Shown here: positions 1 to 9,592 of the stretch, in pieces
How positions within the stretch are numbered: position 1 is the stretch's first letter
Layout of the letters: every line of letters starts with the position of its first letter
NCBI GenBank assembly: GCA_036386835.1
Contig: DASVUX010000037.1
Coordinates: 61,808 to 125,807, forward strand
Source: 2-12-FULL-35-15 sp036386835
GTDB taxonomy: Bacteria > Bacteroidota > Bacteroidia > 2-12-FULL-35-15
Direction of reading: 5' to 3'
DNA length: 64,000 bases
Made by a program: the position numbers and the translations under genes
Notes under the pieces: generated by a model
Database searches by the model: none
Seen by the model: the letters and a program-made list of their open reading frames with translations, nothing else
Told to the model about the DNA's origin: nothing

Positions 1-846
1 ACACTTGCTGCCTTGCTTAAGCATGAAGAGGAACTAAGTAAAGGGAAGCATTATCTTGCTACCTACTACTTATACAGGTGCATCTGCAGCTATTATTCCT
101 ATTATGATAACCAGCCGGAGAAGGTTCTTGAATATCTGCGGAAGGCAATGACACTCAAGGACCATATTGCTGCTTTCTTCCCCATCGACATCAGCCTTTT
201 CCTCCAGCTTCTATATGCCGATGCCTTATTTACAAACAATAAGATCGCGGAAGCAGAAGAGATCTACAACAAAGCATTTGACAAGGGCATTGATGAGAAT
301 ATGTATGGTTATTATTATCACTGCGAACAGTATATTCTTGTGTCAACCATACGCCAGAAATATGACCAGGCTAAAAAGATGCTTGACCAGGTATTCCTGC
401 CCTGCATTGATAACCGCCTTGATATCTATGCTACCCGGGGGGCAATGTGCTATGTTAAATATTACCTCAGCAACAATGACCTGAAAAATGCGCTCAGCTA
501 CCTCAACACTGCAAAGGTGATCAATGAGAAAACATTCTACCTGCCATTTGATGTGCAGCTGCGGGTGCTTGAGAATATCTATTTCTTTTTGAAAAAGGAT
601 TATGATTTCAGTTATCAGCTTGCAAACCGGAACATCAAATTCCTGAAAGCCCAGGAACAGACCGATATTTTCGGGAACTATCTTCTGCTGTGGAAGATGT
701 TCGTTGGAATGCTGAATGCCATTTCGAAAAAAGCGAACCTTAGTGAGGAGCTCGTGAAAGATTATGAATTCCTGAATTCCAGGTTTATGAATCTTTATTG
801 CGGGTTACTGGAGAAAATCTACATACAGACTTTAAAGGAAATTTAG
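1..846 (+). CDS. TPR-like helical protein, 5' end cut by window
   Basis: The reading frame is open to base 1 without a stop, so the protein starts upstream of the window; the TTG at 13 is only an internal codon. The visible ~280 residues are helical and rich in Tyr and Leu, with repeated paired-helix segments (for example around LLYADALFTNNKIAEAEEIY and LRKAMTL) that resemble degenerate tetratricopeptide repeats. No catalytic motif, signal peptide or membrane segment is visible in this part. It may be the C-terminal part of a regulatory or scaffold protein. Function not recognised; the TPR call is from pattern only. Confidence 0.6.
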   Translation, partial: TLAALLKHEEELSKGKHYLATYYLYRCICSYYSYYDNQPEKVLEYLRKAMTLKDHIAAFFPIDISLFLQLLYADALFTNNKIAEAEEIYNKAFDKGIDENMYGYYYHCEQYILVSTIRQKYDQAKKMLDQVFLPCIDNRLDIYATRGAMCYVKYYLSNNDLKNALSYLNTAKVINEKTFYLPFDVQLRVLENIYFFLKKDYDFSYQLANRNIKFLKAQEQTDIFGNYLLLWKMFVGMLNAISKKANLSEELVKDYEFLNSRFMNLYCGLLEKIYIQTLKEI

Positions 847-953
847 TTTTCAGTTTAAAAAGTTTTCAGTTTTGTCAAGCTCCGATTTTTAGACAATTTT
901 TATCTAAAAAACGAGTTCATCAGCTCGACCTTAACCTTATAAAGCCGAATCTC

Positions 954-1976
954 CTAAGTAAAGACCTTTGTGCCTTCCGTGCAATTGCTGCAGATATCTA
1001 TCTCCGAACGTGAACGAAGCACTGCAGCCCGGAAATTAGCATAGGCAGGTCCTTTCCATAATTCAGCAAAACTTGTTTTTTTCAGATCTCCCATCCGGTG
1101 AGTTGCATCCTTATCAAAGCAGCAGGGAACAACCAAGCCATCCCATGTGATCACGGTTGAATGCCACAAGCGCCAGCAATGATCCTGCAAGCCGTTCTTT
1201 ATCCTGTAACGGCCATTCTCGCCCTGCTTGTACCTCGAATATTTATCCTGTGTTGGGATCAACGGATTTCCATTTTCAAAATCGTACACCTGGGCAGTTT
1301 TAAACCGCACCTCATCTGCTCCCGTTTTACGGGCAAGCTCTTTCACCTCATCTACCTGGTGCTCATTAGGTTTAACCACCAGGAACTGGAATATCACATG
1401 AGGCGTTCTCGAACGCAGCTCTTTTTTCCACTTAATTATATTTTCAGCGCCTTCTATTACTTTTTTCAGATCACCGCCTATACGGTATTGCTCATACGTT
1501 TCCTGGGTTGTGCCGTCAATCGATATAATCAACCGGTCCAGGCCGCTTTCTACAGTCTTTTTCGCATTCGCATCATTAAGATAATGTGCATTGGTGGAAG
1601 TTGCTGTATAGATCCCTTTTTGAGAAGCGTAAGCAACCATCTCAAGGAACTTCGGGTTCAGGTATGGTTCACCCTGGAAATAAAAGACCAGGTACGATAC
1701 TTTCCTATATAACTCATCAATCGTGCTCCTGAAAAAATCATTCTGCAACATTCCTGTAGGACGCGTAAATTCACGCTTACCGCTTGGGCACTCAGGACAT
1801 CTCAAATTACAGGAGGTCGTAGGCTCTACAGACAAGCTTATCGGGAAACCCCACTGGACCGGTTTTTTGGTTATACGGGATATGTGATAGCTGCTCAATA
1901 CTTTAACCGCATTCAGTACCCTCCCAAAGGTAAGTTTAGAAAGGAAATTAAGACCATCTGTTGTGCGGGAGCTCAT
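954..1976 (-). CDS. Radical SAM protein with SPASM domain
   Basis: A 340-residue protein. The radical SAM [4Fe-4S] motif CxxxCxxC is at Cys56, Cys60 and Cys63 (CNLRCPEC), followed by the GE-type segment FQGEPYLNP. The C-terminal ~80 residues carry a SPASM-like set of cysteines (DHCWRLW, VPCCFD, DICSNC) that would bind one or two auxiliary clusters. Such proteins use S-adenosylmethionine to generate a radical; SPASM members often modify peptides or act as anaerobic sulfatase maturases. No precursor peptide or partner gene is seen beside it, so the substrate is unknown. It is transcribed toward the left TPR gene, with about 108 bases between their ends. Confidence 0.85.
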   Translation of the reverse strand: MSSRTTDGLNFLSKLTFGRVLNAVKVLSSYHISRITKKPVQWGFPISLSVEPTTSCNLRCPECPSGKREFTRPTGMLQNDFFRSTIDELYRKVSYLVFYFQGEPYLNPKFLEMVAYASQKGIYTATSTNAHYLNDANAKKTVESGLDRLIISIDGTTQETYEQYRIGGDLKKVIEGAENIIKWKKELRSRTPHVIFQFLVVKPNEHQVDEVKELARKTGADEVRFKTAQVYDFENGNPLIPTQDKYSRYKQGENGRYRIKNGLQDHCWRLWHSTVITWDGLVVPCCFDKDATHRMGDLKKTSFAELWKGPAYANFRAAVLRSRSEIDICSNCTEGTKVFT

Positions 1977-2172
1977 TATTGTAAAGATACGGATTTTATC
2001 GTGTGTTTTTCTCTCAGAGTCGCTGAGAACGCAGAGTGAGGTGTTCTGTTATTTCGAATATTTTCTCTTTTCGGGAAAATTTATCCTGAAGCGAAGGCTT
2101 TTATCCGAGATTGCTTGCGCCACGGCTAAAGCTAGGTGCCACGCTACCGGTCTTACATTCTTGCATGACGCC

Positions 2173-2203
2173 AAAAAAAAAGCAGCGCCTCATCAGCGCT
2201 GCT
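2173..2203 (-). terminator. Rho-independent terminator
   Basis: Read on the minus strand, an 8-bp perfect stem (AGCAGCGC with GCGCTGCT) is followed by a run of T. It lies 20 bases after the stop of the T9SS gene at 2224-3177 and fits as its terminator. Confidence 0.75.
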
Positions 2204-2223
2204 CTTAAAATCAATCATTTCTC

Positions 2224-3177
2224 TTAGTGAGCCACTTCGAACTTACCGCGGTTGATGACCAGGTTATTTTCATCAAGCACTATATATGTATAAATCCCGG
2301 AAGCATAGTTCCCGGTTCCGATCTCGGCCATATTCGAGCTCATCACGTGGCTGCCAATTATTCTGCCTGTAACATCAATAACCTGGACACTTGCTGCGTT
2401 AACAGTGCTTTTTACGGTAATGTAACTTGCAGCAGGGTTAGGGTAAACCGTAACGGTGTTATTTACGGCATCAGCCTCGTCAACTCCCACGAAAGCCGAC
2501 CACATAAGATCATCGATCCAGAAAGTACTCCCAACCTTGGCGCCATCATGAGAATAAACACTTGACGATACAAAAACCTGCTGGGTATCAGGGGACACGC
2601 CTGCAAATGCTGCATCGTAGTTCATTGTTAAGCTGTTGATTGAATAAGTGGATGTAGCTGCTCCGGTTGCATACCTTCCGCTTGCAATAGTATCACGGGT
2701 TGAGCTTGCAGTATTCCAGCGGGTTAAATAAGCGAGAACAAAGGCTGAATCACCCGGCATCGGGGAGTATTTAGATTTAAAGCTCAGAACAGAAGGCTTT
2801 GCAGAATATGTAAAACCATACTTAATGCTTGGCGGTGATGCCAACGCAACACTTCCGATAGCAAGGATCCCTGCGGTATCCAGATTTCCTCCGTAAGGAC
2901 TGGGAATGGTAGCACCCTGAACCTGTACGGTAGTGATCTTAGCGGTAATAGTTCCACCGGCAGGTGAAGCTGTTTCTTTGGTCACAGATAATGGAGTTGC
3001 CGTAAAACCATTCAACGCATTCAGACTTGCCCATCCATTAGGATCTTCTGCATTTACAAGTGGGGGCGCTATTGCGTGCCATGCTTCAAAGCCCAGAACA
3101 GGTGCGGTGCCAACCTGGGCAGTTGTTGCGCCTGTCATTAAAACCACTGTAGTTAATGATAGTAAAAGTTTCTTCAT
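2224..3177 (-). CDS. Secreted protein with T9SS type A sorting domain
   Basis: A 317-residue protein with a clear signal peptide (MKKLLLSLTTVVLMTGATTAQ). The middle part, about residues 25-235, has the composition of a beta-sandwich, with a segment (STFWIDDLMWSAF) often seen in carbohydrate-binding-like secreted modules of Bacteroidota. The last ~75 residues are a T9SS sorting domain: VYPNPAASYITV, then IDVTGRIIG, then GIYTYIV, ending in KFEVAH. It should be exported by Sec, then carried across the outer membrane by the type IX system and attached to the surface or released. The ligand is not recognised. A terminator follows it. Confidence 0.85.
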   Translation of the reverse strand: MKKLLLSLTTVVLMTGATTAQVGTAPVLGFEAWHAIAPPLVNAEDPNGWASLNALNGFTATPLSVTKETASPAGGTITAKITTVQVQGATIPSPYGGNLDTAGILAIGSVALASPPSIKYGFTYSAKPSVLSFKSKYSPMPGDSAFVLAYLTRWNTASSTRDTIASGRYATGAATSTYSINSLTMNYDAAFAGVSPDTQQVFVSSSVYSHDGAKVGSTFWIDDLMWSAFVGVDEADAVNNTVTVYPNPAASYITVKSTVNAASVQVIDVTGRIIGSHVMSSNMAEIGTGNYASGIYTYIVLDENNLVINRGKFEVAH

Positions 3178-3295
3178 CTGATTAAATTTATAAGGTTAGT
3201 AATGTTGAGAACGATATGTTCTGTATAGACAAATATAGGTTTTAAAACGTTAAAAGAAAAATTCCGGCAGAGGAATGAAAATCAGGTAAGAAAGC

Positions 3296-5143
3296 TTATA
3301 CAAACGCTTGCAGGTCGTGCAGCTTTTTATAAGTCCCCCTTTGTGTAATGAGCTCCGCATGAGTACCTCTTTCAATGATCACGCCTTTTTGCATTACGAT
3401 GATCTCATCGGCATGCTGGATGGTGGATAAACGATGTGCGATCACAACAGAAGTACGGTTCTTCATCAGGTTGTTTAACGCATCCTGGACAAGTCTTTCG
3501 CTTTCGGTATCAAGGGCTGAAGTGGCTTCATCAAGGATCAAGATTGGAGGGTTCTTCAGTACTGCACGTGCGATGCTGATGCGCTGACGCTGCCCGCCTG
3601 ACATCTTGTTCCCCCTATCGCCAATGTTTGTATGATAACCCTCTGGCATCTGTGAAATGAACTCGTGGGCATTTGCGATCTTTGCTGCTTCTATAACCTG
3701 CTGTTCCGTTACATTGCTGATACCGAAAGCAATGTTATTATAAACAGTATCATTAAAAAGAATGGATTCCTGCGTTACAATTCCCATCAGCGCGCGGAGA
3801 TCATTTAAACGTGTATTCTTTATCGGGATCCCGTCAATAAGGATCTCACCCAGGGTGGCATCATAAAACCTCGGCAGCATATCCGCCATTGTGGTTTTAC
3901 CTGAACCCGACTGGCCGACAAGCGCAATTGTTTTCCCTTTGGCGATCTTCAGGTTCACATCATTCAGGACCCATCCGATCTCACCTTCACGGTAAGCAAA
4001 TGAAACATTCCTGTATTCTATCTCCTTTTCAAATTTCGTGATCTCCACAGGCTTTTCGGCATCACGGATATTAACTTCAGCATTTAAGATCTTATCGATC
4101 CTTTCTGCGGAGGCCAGGCCTTTCTGAACATTATAATAAGCGGTAGTGAATGCTTTTGCCGGTGCGAGAAGCTGCGAAAATATTGCCAGATAAGTGATCA
4201 GCAGCGTCCCGTTCATGCTGGGATTCTCATCCAGTGCCAGCTTGCCACCGAAATAAAGAATAGTAACCATCACGCTTACTCCGAGGAACTCGCTGAGCGG
4301 AGATGCAAGATCCGTTTTGCGGTACATCTTTACCGAGATGTCATTATAAACCTGGTTCTCTCGTCTGAACCTGTCATCCATGCTTTTCTCCGCGTTAAAG
4401 CCCTTGATGATGCGCAGGCCGCCAAGTGTTTCCTCCATGATGGACAACAGCAACCCCATTTTTTCCTTTCCTTTTGCAGATGAGCGCCTGAGGCTTTTCC
4501 CGATCCTGCCGATCATCAGTCCGCTCAGCGGAAGTAATATAAAAGCAAAAAGGGTAAGCTGCGGACTGATCACCACCATTACACCAAGGAAGAATAAAAT
4601 GGTGACCGGCTCGCGGAAGATCATTTCGAGTGATTGCATCACACTCCATTCGATCTCCTGTACATCAGTTGTCATGCGGCTCATGATGTCCCCTTTCCGT
4701 TCTTCCGAGTAATAGGACAATGGCAGGCGAAGGATCTTATTATACATTTTGTTCCGCATATCACGTACCACACCATTCCTGATGGGAGCAATGAAGAACA
4801 TTCCCAGGTAACGGAACAGGTTCTTCAGAAAAATATTTGAGATCACGAAGATGCAGATCAGCACAAGCGCCTCTACCCTGCCCTGCTCATGTATGGTTTT
4901 TGCCAGGAAATAATTTACTGAATCTGTAATGCCGGCAGCGGAGAAAGCAAACGATGGTTCTCCCTTGCTAAGCGTTTCCCGCAGTGTTTCTTCATTTGCA
5001 AGCAGCAGCACCTGCAGGAAAGGAAAAAGCATTGCAATGGAAAACAGGGAAAAAATAACGGAAAGAATATTGAACAGGATATTCAGAAATGCATAATTCC
5101 AGTAGCCGTTAACATACCGCAACACACCGAAAAATTTCTTCAT
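3296..5143 (-). CDS. MsbA-type ABC exporter, fused permease and ATPase
   Basis: A 615-residue half-transporter. Residues ~1-340 form the six-helix type I exporter membrane domain and the rest the nucleotide-binding domain. Walker A (GQSGSGKTT) is near residue 408, the signature MSGGQRQR near 514 and Walker B (ILILDEATSALD) near 535, followed by the His switch (IAHRLSTI). Length and motif order match the MsbA/lipid A or multidrug exporter family (typical length 580-620). It would work as a homodimer in the inner membrane. Whether the substrate is a lipid or a drug cannot be told, so no symbol is given. It is divergent from rbfA, with about 130 bases between starts. Confidence 0.9.
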   Translation of the reverse strand: MKKFFGVLRYVNGYWNYAFLNILFNILSVIFSLFSIAMLFPFLQVLLLANEETLRETLSKGEPSFAFSAAGITDSVNYFLAKTIHEQGRVEALVLICIFVISNIFLKNLFRYLGMFFIAPIRNGVVRDMRNKMYNKILRLPLSYYSEERKGDIMSRMTTDVQEIEWSVMQSLEMIFREPVTILFFLGVMVVISPQLTLFAFILLPLSGLMIGRIGKSLRRSSAKGKEKMGLLLSIMEETLGGLRIIKGFNAEKSMDDRFRRENQVYNDISVKMYRKTDLASPLSEFLGVSVMVTILYFGGKLALDENPSMNGTLLITYLAIFSQLLAPAKAFTTAYYNVQKGLASAERIDKILNAEVNIRDAEKPVEITKFEKEIEYRNVSFAYREGEIGWVLNDVNLKIAKGKTIALVGQSGSGKTTMADMLPRFYDATLGEILIDGIPIKNTRLNDLRALMGIVTQESILFNDTVYNNIAFGISNVTEQQVIEAAKIANAHEFISQMPEGYHTNIGDRGNKMSGGQRQRISIARAVLKNPPILILDEATSALDTESERLVQDALNNLMKNRTSVVIAHRLSTIQHADEIIVMQKGVIIERGTHAELITQRGTYKKLHDLQAFV

Positions 5144-5275
5144 CCTGTTATGATCTAATTGGAATGGAACGCACCGCTGGTTCTGTTACCTTGTTCCGGC
5201 CAATTCCTTTGGCAAATATACTGTTTATAGGCTTTTATTTGCTAAATTTACAGTCATAAAAATTATATAATAATA

Positions 5276-5614
5276 ATGGATTCACAAAGGCAGCTAAAAG
5301 TATCACGGCTTATACAAAAAGAATTGGGAGAGATCTTTCAGCGTGAAACGCGGAACCTTTTCGGGAATGCGCTTATTACGGTTACCCAGGTACGCGTGAG
5401 CCCAGACCTTGGTGTTGCCAAAGTGTATGTAAGCCTTTTTAATGTTCCTGACACCAAAGCTTTGCTTGAATCTATAAAAGTCCACACGAAAGATATCCGC
5501 ACCAAACTATCGGACCGGATAAAAAAGCAGGTGCGCATTATCCCCAATCTCGCTTTTTACCAGGATGACTCTCTTGATTATGCAATGAGGATTGATGAAC
5601 TGCTAAAGAAATAG
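5276..5614 (+). CDS. rbfA: Ribosome-binding factor A
   Basis: A 112-residue protein with the RbfA family pattern: R...LIQKELGEIFQRE at the start, then VRVSPDLGVAKVYVS and a C-terminal LAFYQDDSLDYAMRIDELL. RbfA binds the 30S subunit during maturation of the 5' end of 16S rRNA and is needed for growth in the cold. Length is normal for Bacteroidota. The ATG at 5276 lies after an AT-rich leader with no strong Shine-Dalgarno sequence. It precedes an FtsX-like permease on the same strand by 75 bases, a neighbour pair often seen in this phylum. Confidence 0.93.
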   Translation: MDSQRQLKVSRLIQKELGEIFQRETRNLFGNALITVTQVRVSPDLGVAKVYVSLFNVPDTKALLESIKVHTKDIRTKLSDRIKKQVRIIPNLAFYQDDSLDYAMRIDELLKK

Positions 5615-5689
5615 AGAATTAGAGAAGAACTATCGGTTTGCAATTCTTATGTTCCTAACACACACAGATTCGTATATTCGTCTCCCTAA

Positions 5690-6898
5690 ATGAATTTCCC
5701 CTTCTTCATAGCAAAGCGTTACCTCGTTTCAAAGAAATCCCACAATGCGATCAATATAATTTCGGGGATCTCTGTGGCAGGTGTCGCTATCGGCACGATG
5801 GCCCTTATAATAGTACTTTCCGCATTCAATGGCTTATCCGACCTGGTAGAATCACTCTATAATTCATTCGACCCGGATATTCACATCAGCATTAAGCAGG
5901 GCAAAACATTCAACGCTTCTGCCCCTGAACTTTCGGAATTAAAAAAAATAAAAGGGATTTCATTTTACACTGAAGTAGCTGAAGGCAATGCTTTGCTGAA
6001 ATTCAATGATAAACAATGTGTGGCAACCATTAAAGGTGTGGAAGAAACTTTCGGTAAAGAAAGCGGTTTCGATTCCCTGGTGATCAGCGGAAAATTTGAT
6101 ATTTCGGCCAACCACATTGTTATCGGGAAAGGAATTGGCTATGTGCTGCAGAATGGTGCGGATGACATATTCAGTCCTATCTCTGTATATGCCCCTAAAC
6201 GCGGCATAACGGGAAGCAGCCTGAACCCTGAGGACGGACTTAATGAAATGAAAGTTTACACGGCAGGTGAATTCTCCATAAACGATGACTTCGATTACAA
6301 GTATGTGATCATGAATATTGCGAAAGCCAGGGAACTGCTTGATTATAATAACGAAGTAACTTCAATAGAGCTTGGGATCGCAAAAGATGCGAATGCAGGA
6401 AAGATCCAGGAGGAGATAAGGAAATTGCTTGGTGATAAATATCTTGTAAAGAACCGTGAACAGCAGAACGAACTTCTTTATAAGACCTTACGTTCGGAGA
6501 AACTGTGGACCTTTATCATTCTTGTCTTTATCCTTGTGATCGCGACTTTTAACGTGATCGGTTCATTGACAATGCTTATCATTGAAAAGAAAAAGGACAT
6601 AACTATCCTTCATAACATGGGAGCAGATCTCCAGTTAATAAGAAAGATCTTTCTTGTGGAAGGAATGCTTATCACTTTCACGGGAGCAGCTGCCGGCATT
6701 TTCCTTGGGACACTTATCTGCTGGCTTCAGAGGACATTCTCACTCGTGAAATTTGATGAAGGTTATGTTATCGAAGCTTACCCGATATCTTTTCACACTA
6801 TGGATTTCATAATGGTGATCACTGCAGTTACGCTGATCGGGTTCTTCGCAGCCTGGTACCCAGTTCGTGTTTTTACAAAGAAGCATTTAACAAGCTAG
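5690..6898 (+). CDS. LolC/LolE-like ABC permease (FtsX family)
   Basis: A 402-residue membrane protein. It begins with the NFPFFIAKRYL...NAINIISGISVAGVAIGTMAL segment typical of LolC/LolE-type permeases, which covers the first transmembrane helix. A large periplasmic domain follows (about residues 45-265), then three helices near 270-300, 320-345 and 365-390 (FtsX domain). In characterised relatives such permeases work with an ATPase (LolD-like) to release lipoproteins from the inner membrane. No ATPase gene is adjacent. The lipoprotein role is inferred from family resemblance. Confidence 0.85.
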   Translation: MNFPFFIAKRYLVSKKSHNAINIISGISVAGVAIGTMALIIVLSAFNGLSDLVESLYNSFDPDIHISIKQGKTFNASAPELSELKKIKGISFYTEVAEGNALLKFNDKQCVATIKGVEETFGKESGFDSLVISGKFDISANHIVIGKGIGYVLQNGADDIFSPISVYAPKRGITGSSLNPEDGLNEMKVYTAGEFSINDDFDYKYVIMNIAKARELLDYNNEVTSIELGIAKDANAGKIQEEIRKLLGDKYLVKNREQQNELLYKTLRSEKLWTFIILVFILVIATFNVIGSLTMLIIEKKKDITILHNMGADLQLIRKIFLVEGMLITFTGAAAGIFLGTLICWLQRTFSLVKFDEGYVIEAYPISFHTMDFIMVITAVTLIGFFAAWYPVRVFTKKHLTS

Positions 6899-6905
6899 CT
6901 GTTCT

Positions 6906-7499
6906 CTAATCATCTTCGCGTCTCAGTAATTTCTGCAGGAACCTGTTCTTCGGCTTTTTATATGGGTAAAACCTGTTCTCAGGGATATTATTAAAGATGA
7001 GCGCTATTACCAGCAGGATCAAAACTCCTGACAATACAGGCGATAATACATACAGGTAGCCAAGTGCTTTTATTTTCTCCGATCCGATATTCGCGATCAG
7101 TGCCGTAGCCCCGCCGGGAGGATGAAGGGTCTTGGTGATCTGCATGATGACTATCGAGGTAGCTACAGCAAGTGCGGATGAGAGCCATGGAATCCCGGGG
7201 AACAGCTTGAACATAGTTACACCAACAATCGCGCTTATCAGGTGACCTCCCACAAGGTTTCTCGGCTGGGCAAGCGGGCTGTTGGTAGCACCATAAATAA
7301 GAACTGCTGTGGCACCGAATGAACCGATGAGAAAGAGCGTATCGTTCATTGTAAAATAACGGGCGCTCAGGAAACCGATCGCGCTTATCCCTGCGAATGC
7401 GCCAAGGAAGGTCCAGAAAATATCAGAAGTATTAATGATTGTTTCGCGGTATATTACATAACGCGCTACACGGAAGTTGCGTTTTATCTTTGCTTTCAT
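6906..7499 (-). CDS. HPP family integral membrane protein
   Basis: A 197-residue protein taken from the ATG ending at 7499 (MKAKIKRNF); an in-frame start farther upstream at 7547 would run into the dihydrouridine synthase gene and is rejected. The family marker motif HPPGGATAL is present, as is the conserved SPLAQPRNLVGGH segment. Four or five hydrophobic helices are visible. HPP proteins are named after this motif; some family members in plants and cyanobacteria are linked to nitrite transport into plastids or cells, but the bacterial role is not settled. It starts one base after the stop of the upstream gene on the same strand, so the two are probably co-transcribed. Confidence 0.85.
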   Translation of the reverse strand: MKAKIKRNFRVARYVIYRETIINTSDIFWTFLGAFAGISAIGFLSARYFTMNDTLFLIGSFGATAVLIYGATNSPLAQPRNLVGGHLISAIVGVTMFKLFPGIPWLSSALAVATSIVIMQITKTLHPPGGATALIANIGSEKIKALGYLYVLSPVLSGVLILLVIALIFNNIPENRFYPYKKPKNRFLQKLLRREDD

Positions 7500-7500
7500 C

Positions 7501-8496
7501 CTACACGATGATCCCGAGTTCGGAATATTTGTCCTGGACATCATCAAGGATACTGATGATCTCTTCGTAAGAATAAGTAGTTACCAGTTTCAGGCGGTAA
7601 TCTTTAAAATGAGGCAGGCCTTTAAAATAATTTGTATAGTGCCTGCGCATTTCCACAATACCGGCATGGCTGCTTTTCCAGCGCATTGAAAAATCAAGGT
7701 GCTCTTTGCAAACCTGCACCCTGTCAGCAATTGTCGGGGGCGCCAAGTATTCACCCGTCTTTACAAAATGTTTGATCTCGTTGAAGATCCATGGATAACC
7801 GATGCTTGCGCGCCCTATCATTACTCCGTCAACACCATAACGTTCTTTCATTGTTTTGGCCTTCTCGGGAGAATCAACATCACCATTCCCGAAAATAGGG
7901 ATCTTAATCCTTGGGTTGTTTTTTATCTCGCCAATCAGTGTCCAATCGGCTTCTCCTTTATACATTTGTGAACGGGTCCTTCCATGTACACTCAAGGCCT
8001 GTATACCGATATCCTGGAGCCGTTCCGCCACTTCCACAACATTCTTTGTATTATCGTCCCAGCCAAGACGGGTTTTAACGGTGACCGGCTTACTAGTGAT
8101 CTTTACGATCGCAGAGGTCATCTGCACCATTTTGGGAATATCCTGTAAAAGCGCTGCCCCTGCTCCTTTGCAGGCAACCTGTTTAACCGGACAGCCGTAA
8201 TTGATGTCAATCAGGTCGGGATTTGCATGATCTGCAATGATGCCTGCTTCGCGCATGGAATCAATATCAGAACCAAAAAGCTGGATGCCTATTGGCCGCT
8301 CATATTCGAAAATATCAAGCTTCTGGACGCTTTTAGCCGCGTCACGGATCAAGCCTTCCGAAGAAATGAATTCAGTGTACATAAGGTCGGCACCGTTCTT
8401 TTTACAAACGGCACGAAAAGGCGGATCGCTTACATCCTCCATCGGAGCAAGCAAAAGCGGAAAGTCGCCCAATTCTATGTTACCTATCTTTACCAA
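7501..8496 (-). CDS. dusB: tRNA-dihydrouridine synthase (DusB type)
   Basis: A 331-residue FMN enzyme that reduces specific uridines in the D-loop of tRNA using NAD(P)H. The N-terminus has the family pattern LAPMEDVSDPPFR. The catalytic Cys is Cys102 in DINYGCPVKQV. Flavin and tRNA contact segments TVKTRLGWD, SVHGRTRSQMYKG, FGNGDV and IGRASIGYPWIF follow in order, as in a TIM-barrel Dus plus a helical C-terminal domain. Length is typical for DusB. The assignment among Dus subfamilies rests on overall resemblance. It is followed at once by the HPP gene. Confidence 0.9.
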   Translation of the reverse strand: MVKIGNIELGDFPLLLAPMEDVSDPPFRAVCKKNGADLMYTEFISSEGLIRDAAKSVQKLDIFEYERPIGIQLFGSDIDSMREAGIIADHANPDLIDINYGCPVKQVACKGAGAALLQDIPKMVQMTSAIVKITSKPVTVKTRLGWDDNTKNVVEVAERLQDIGIQALSVHGRTRSQMYKGEADWTLIGEIKNNPRIKIPIFGNGDVDSPEKAKTMKERYGVDGVMIGRASIGYPWIFNEIKHFVKTGEYLAPPTIADRVQVCKEHLDFSMRWKSSHAGIVEMRRHYTNYFKGLPHFKDYRLKLVTTYSYEEIISILDDVQDKYSELGIIV

Positions 8497-8597
8497 TTGT
8501 TAATTTGTTGAATTCTGAATTGTAGAATCAATGGCTACAATTCGTAAATTCGTAAAAATTCGTACGATTACAAAGGTACCAAAAAATCACCAAAAAT

Positions 8598-9515
8598 ATG
8601 CAGGATACAGAGCAAGAAAGACATTCATGGATAAAGCTGGCGGCACTCCTGGCATTTATGTTCCTGTACGGAGCATTAAATGTGATGGGTGGTGACAATG
8701 ACCTTAACCTTAATTTTGACAATCCGAATGTCCTTGTCTTTTTGAAAATAGTACAGGCGATCAGCGTTGTGATCCTTTTTATCCTGCCTGCCGTATTAAT
8801 CGCATTGTTCTGGACGAAGAAAAAAATCCATTATTTAGGTATAACAGTGAAGCCGCGAGCAGCATCTTTACTCGTAGCCGGGCTGGGGATAGTCTGCGCC
8901 ATGCCCCTGATCAACTGGATGGCGGATATGAACCAGCACATGCATTTACCGGGGGCATTCTCCGGTATTGAAGCCTGGATGAAAAGCAGCGAGGAAAAAG
9001 CGGCAGAATTAACGGAAGCATTTACGAAAGGCACTTCAGTAGAAACACTTTTACTGAACCTTTTTGTTGTGGCATTCATGGCGGCATTAAGCGAAGAGAT
9101 CTTTTTCAGGGGGATCTTTCAGAAGGTTGCAATCGAATGTTTCCGGAACAAACACGCTGGTGTATGGTTGGGGGCTATTATCTTCAGTGCATTCCATATG
9201 CAGTTCTTCGGCTTCTTTCCAAGAATGCTGATGGGCGCTTATTTAGGCTACCTGTTCCTGTGGAGCGGTTCGCTCTGGCCGGGTATTGTTGCCCACTTTG
9301 TAAATAACGGATTAGCTGTATTCCTGGTATGGCTGATTAACCGTGGGACTATTTCCGTTGATGTGGATAAAGTAGGAATAAACGAAAGTGAGATCATATA
9401 CGTTGTGATCAGCGCTGTGATGGTGCTTACCAGCCTCCTGCTTGTGTACCGGATTGAAAAGAAAAAGCTGCTAACCATTCCCAGCCGGGAAGTGCAAAAC
9501 CCTCCAACATTTTAA
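8598..9515 (+). CDS. CPBP family intramembrane metalloprotease
   Basis: A 305-residue membrane protein with about eight hydrophobic segments. The CPBP (Abi, CAAX prenyl protease 2-like) motifs are present: Glu166-Glu167 with Arg171 in SEEIFFRG, His200 in FSAFHMQFF, and a late His in IVAHFVNNG. These residues form the active site of the Rce1-type glutamate intramembrane proteases. Bacterial members are involved in various processes including bacteriocin immunity and processing of membrane proteins. No bacteriocin gene is beside it, so the substrate is unknown. It is divergent from the dus gene. Confidence 0.88.
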   Translation: MQDTEQERHSWIKLAALLAFMFLYGALNVMGGDNDLNLNFDNPNVLVFLKIVQAISVVILFILPAVLIALFWTKKKIHYLGITVKPRAASLLVAGLGIVCAMPLINWMADMNQHMHLPGAFSGIEAWMKSSEEKAAELTEAFTKGTSVETLLLNLFVVAFMAALSEEIFFRGIFQKVAIECFRNKHAGVWLGAIIFSAFHMQFFGFFPRMLMGAYLGYLFLWSGSLWPGIVAHFVNNGLAVFLVWLINRGTISVDVDKVGINESEIIYVVISAVMVLTSLLLVYRIEKKKLLTIPSREVQNPPTF

Positions 9516-9592
9516 GGGATTTTCAACATGGCACTTTTTTTTAACAGTCTAATACCCCGGGAAATTAATTCCGGGTAAAACTAAATTTGTCC

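Noticed and set aside
2011..2041. Sequence like CAGAGTCGCTGAGAACGCAGAG
   Set aside because: It resembles simple dispersed repeats seen in many genomes; only one copy is seen here, with no structure around it.
9583..9590. TAAATTTG as the katE promoter box
   Set aside because: It ends two bases before the ATG, which would leave no leader; it may be chance in AT-rich DNA.
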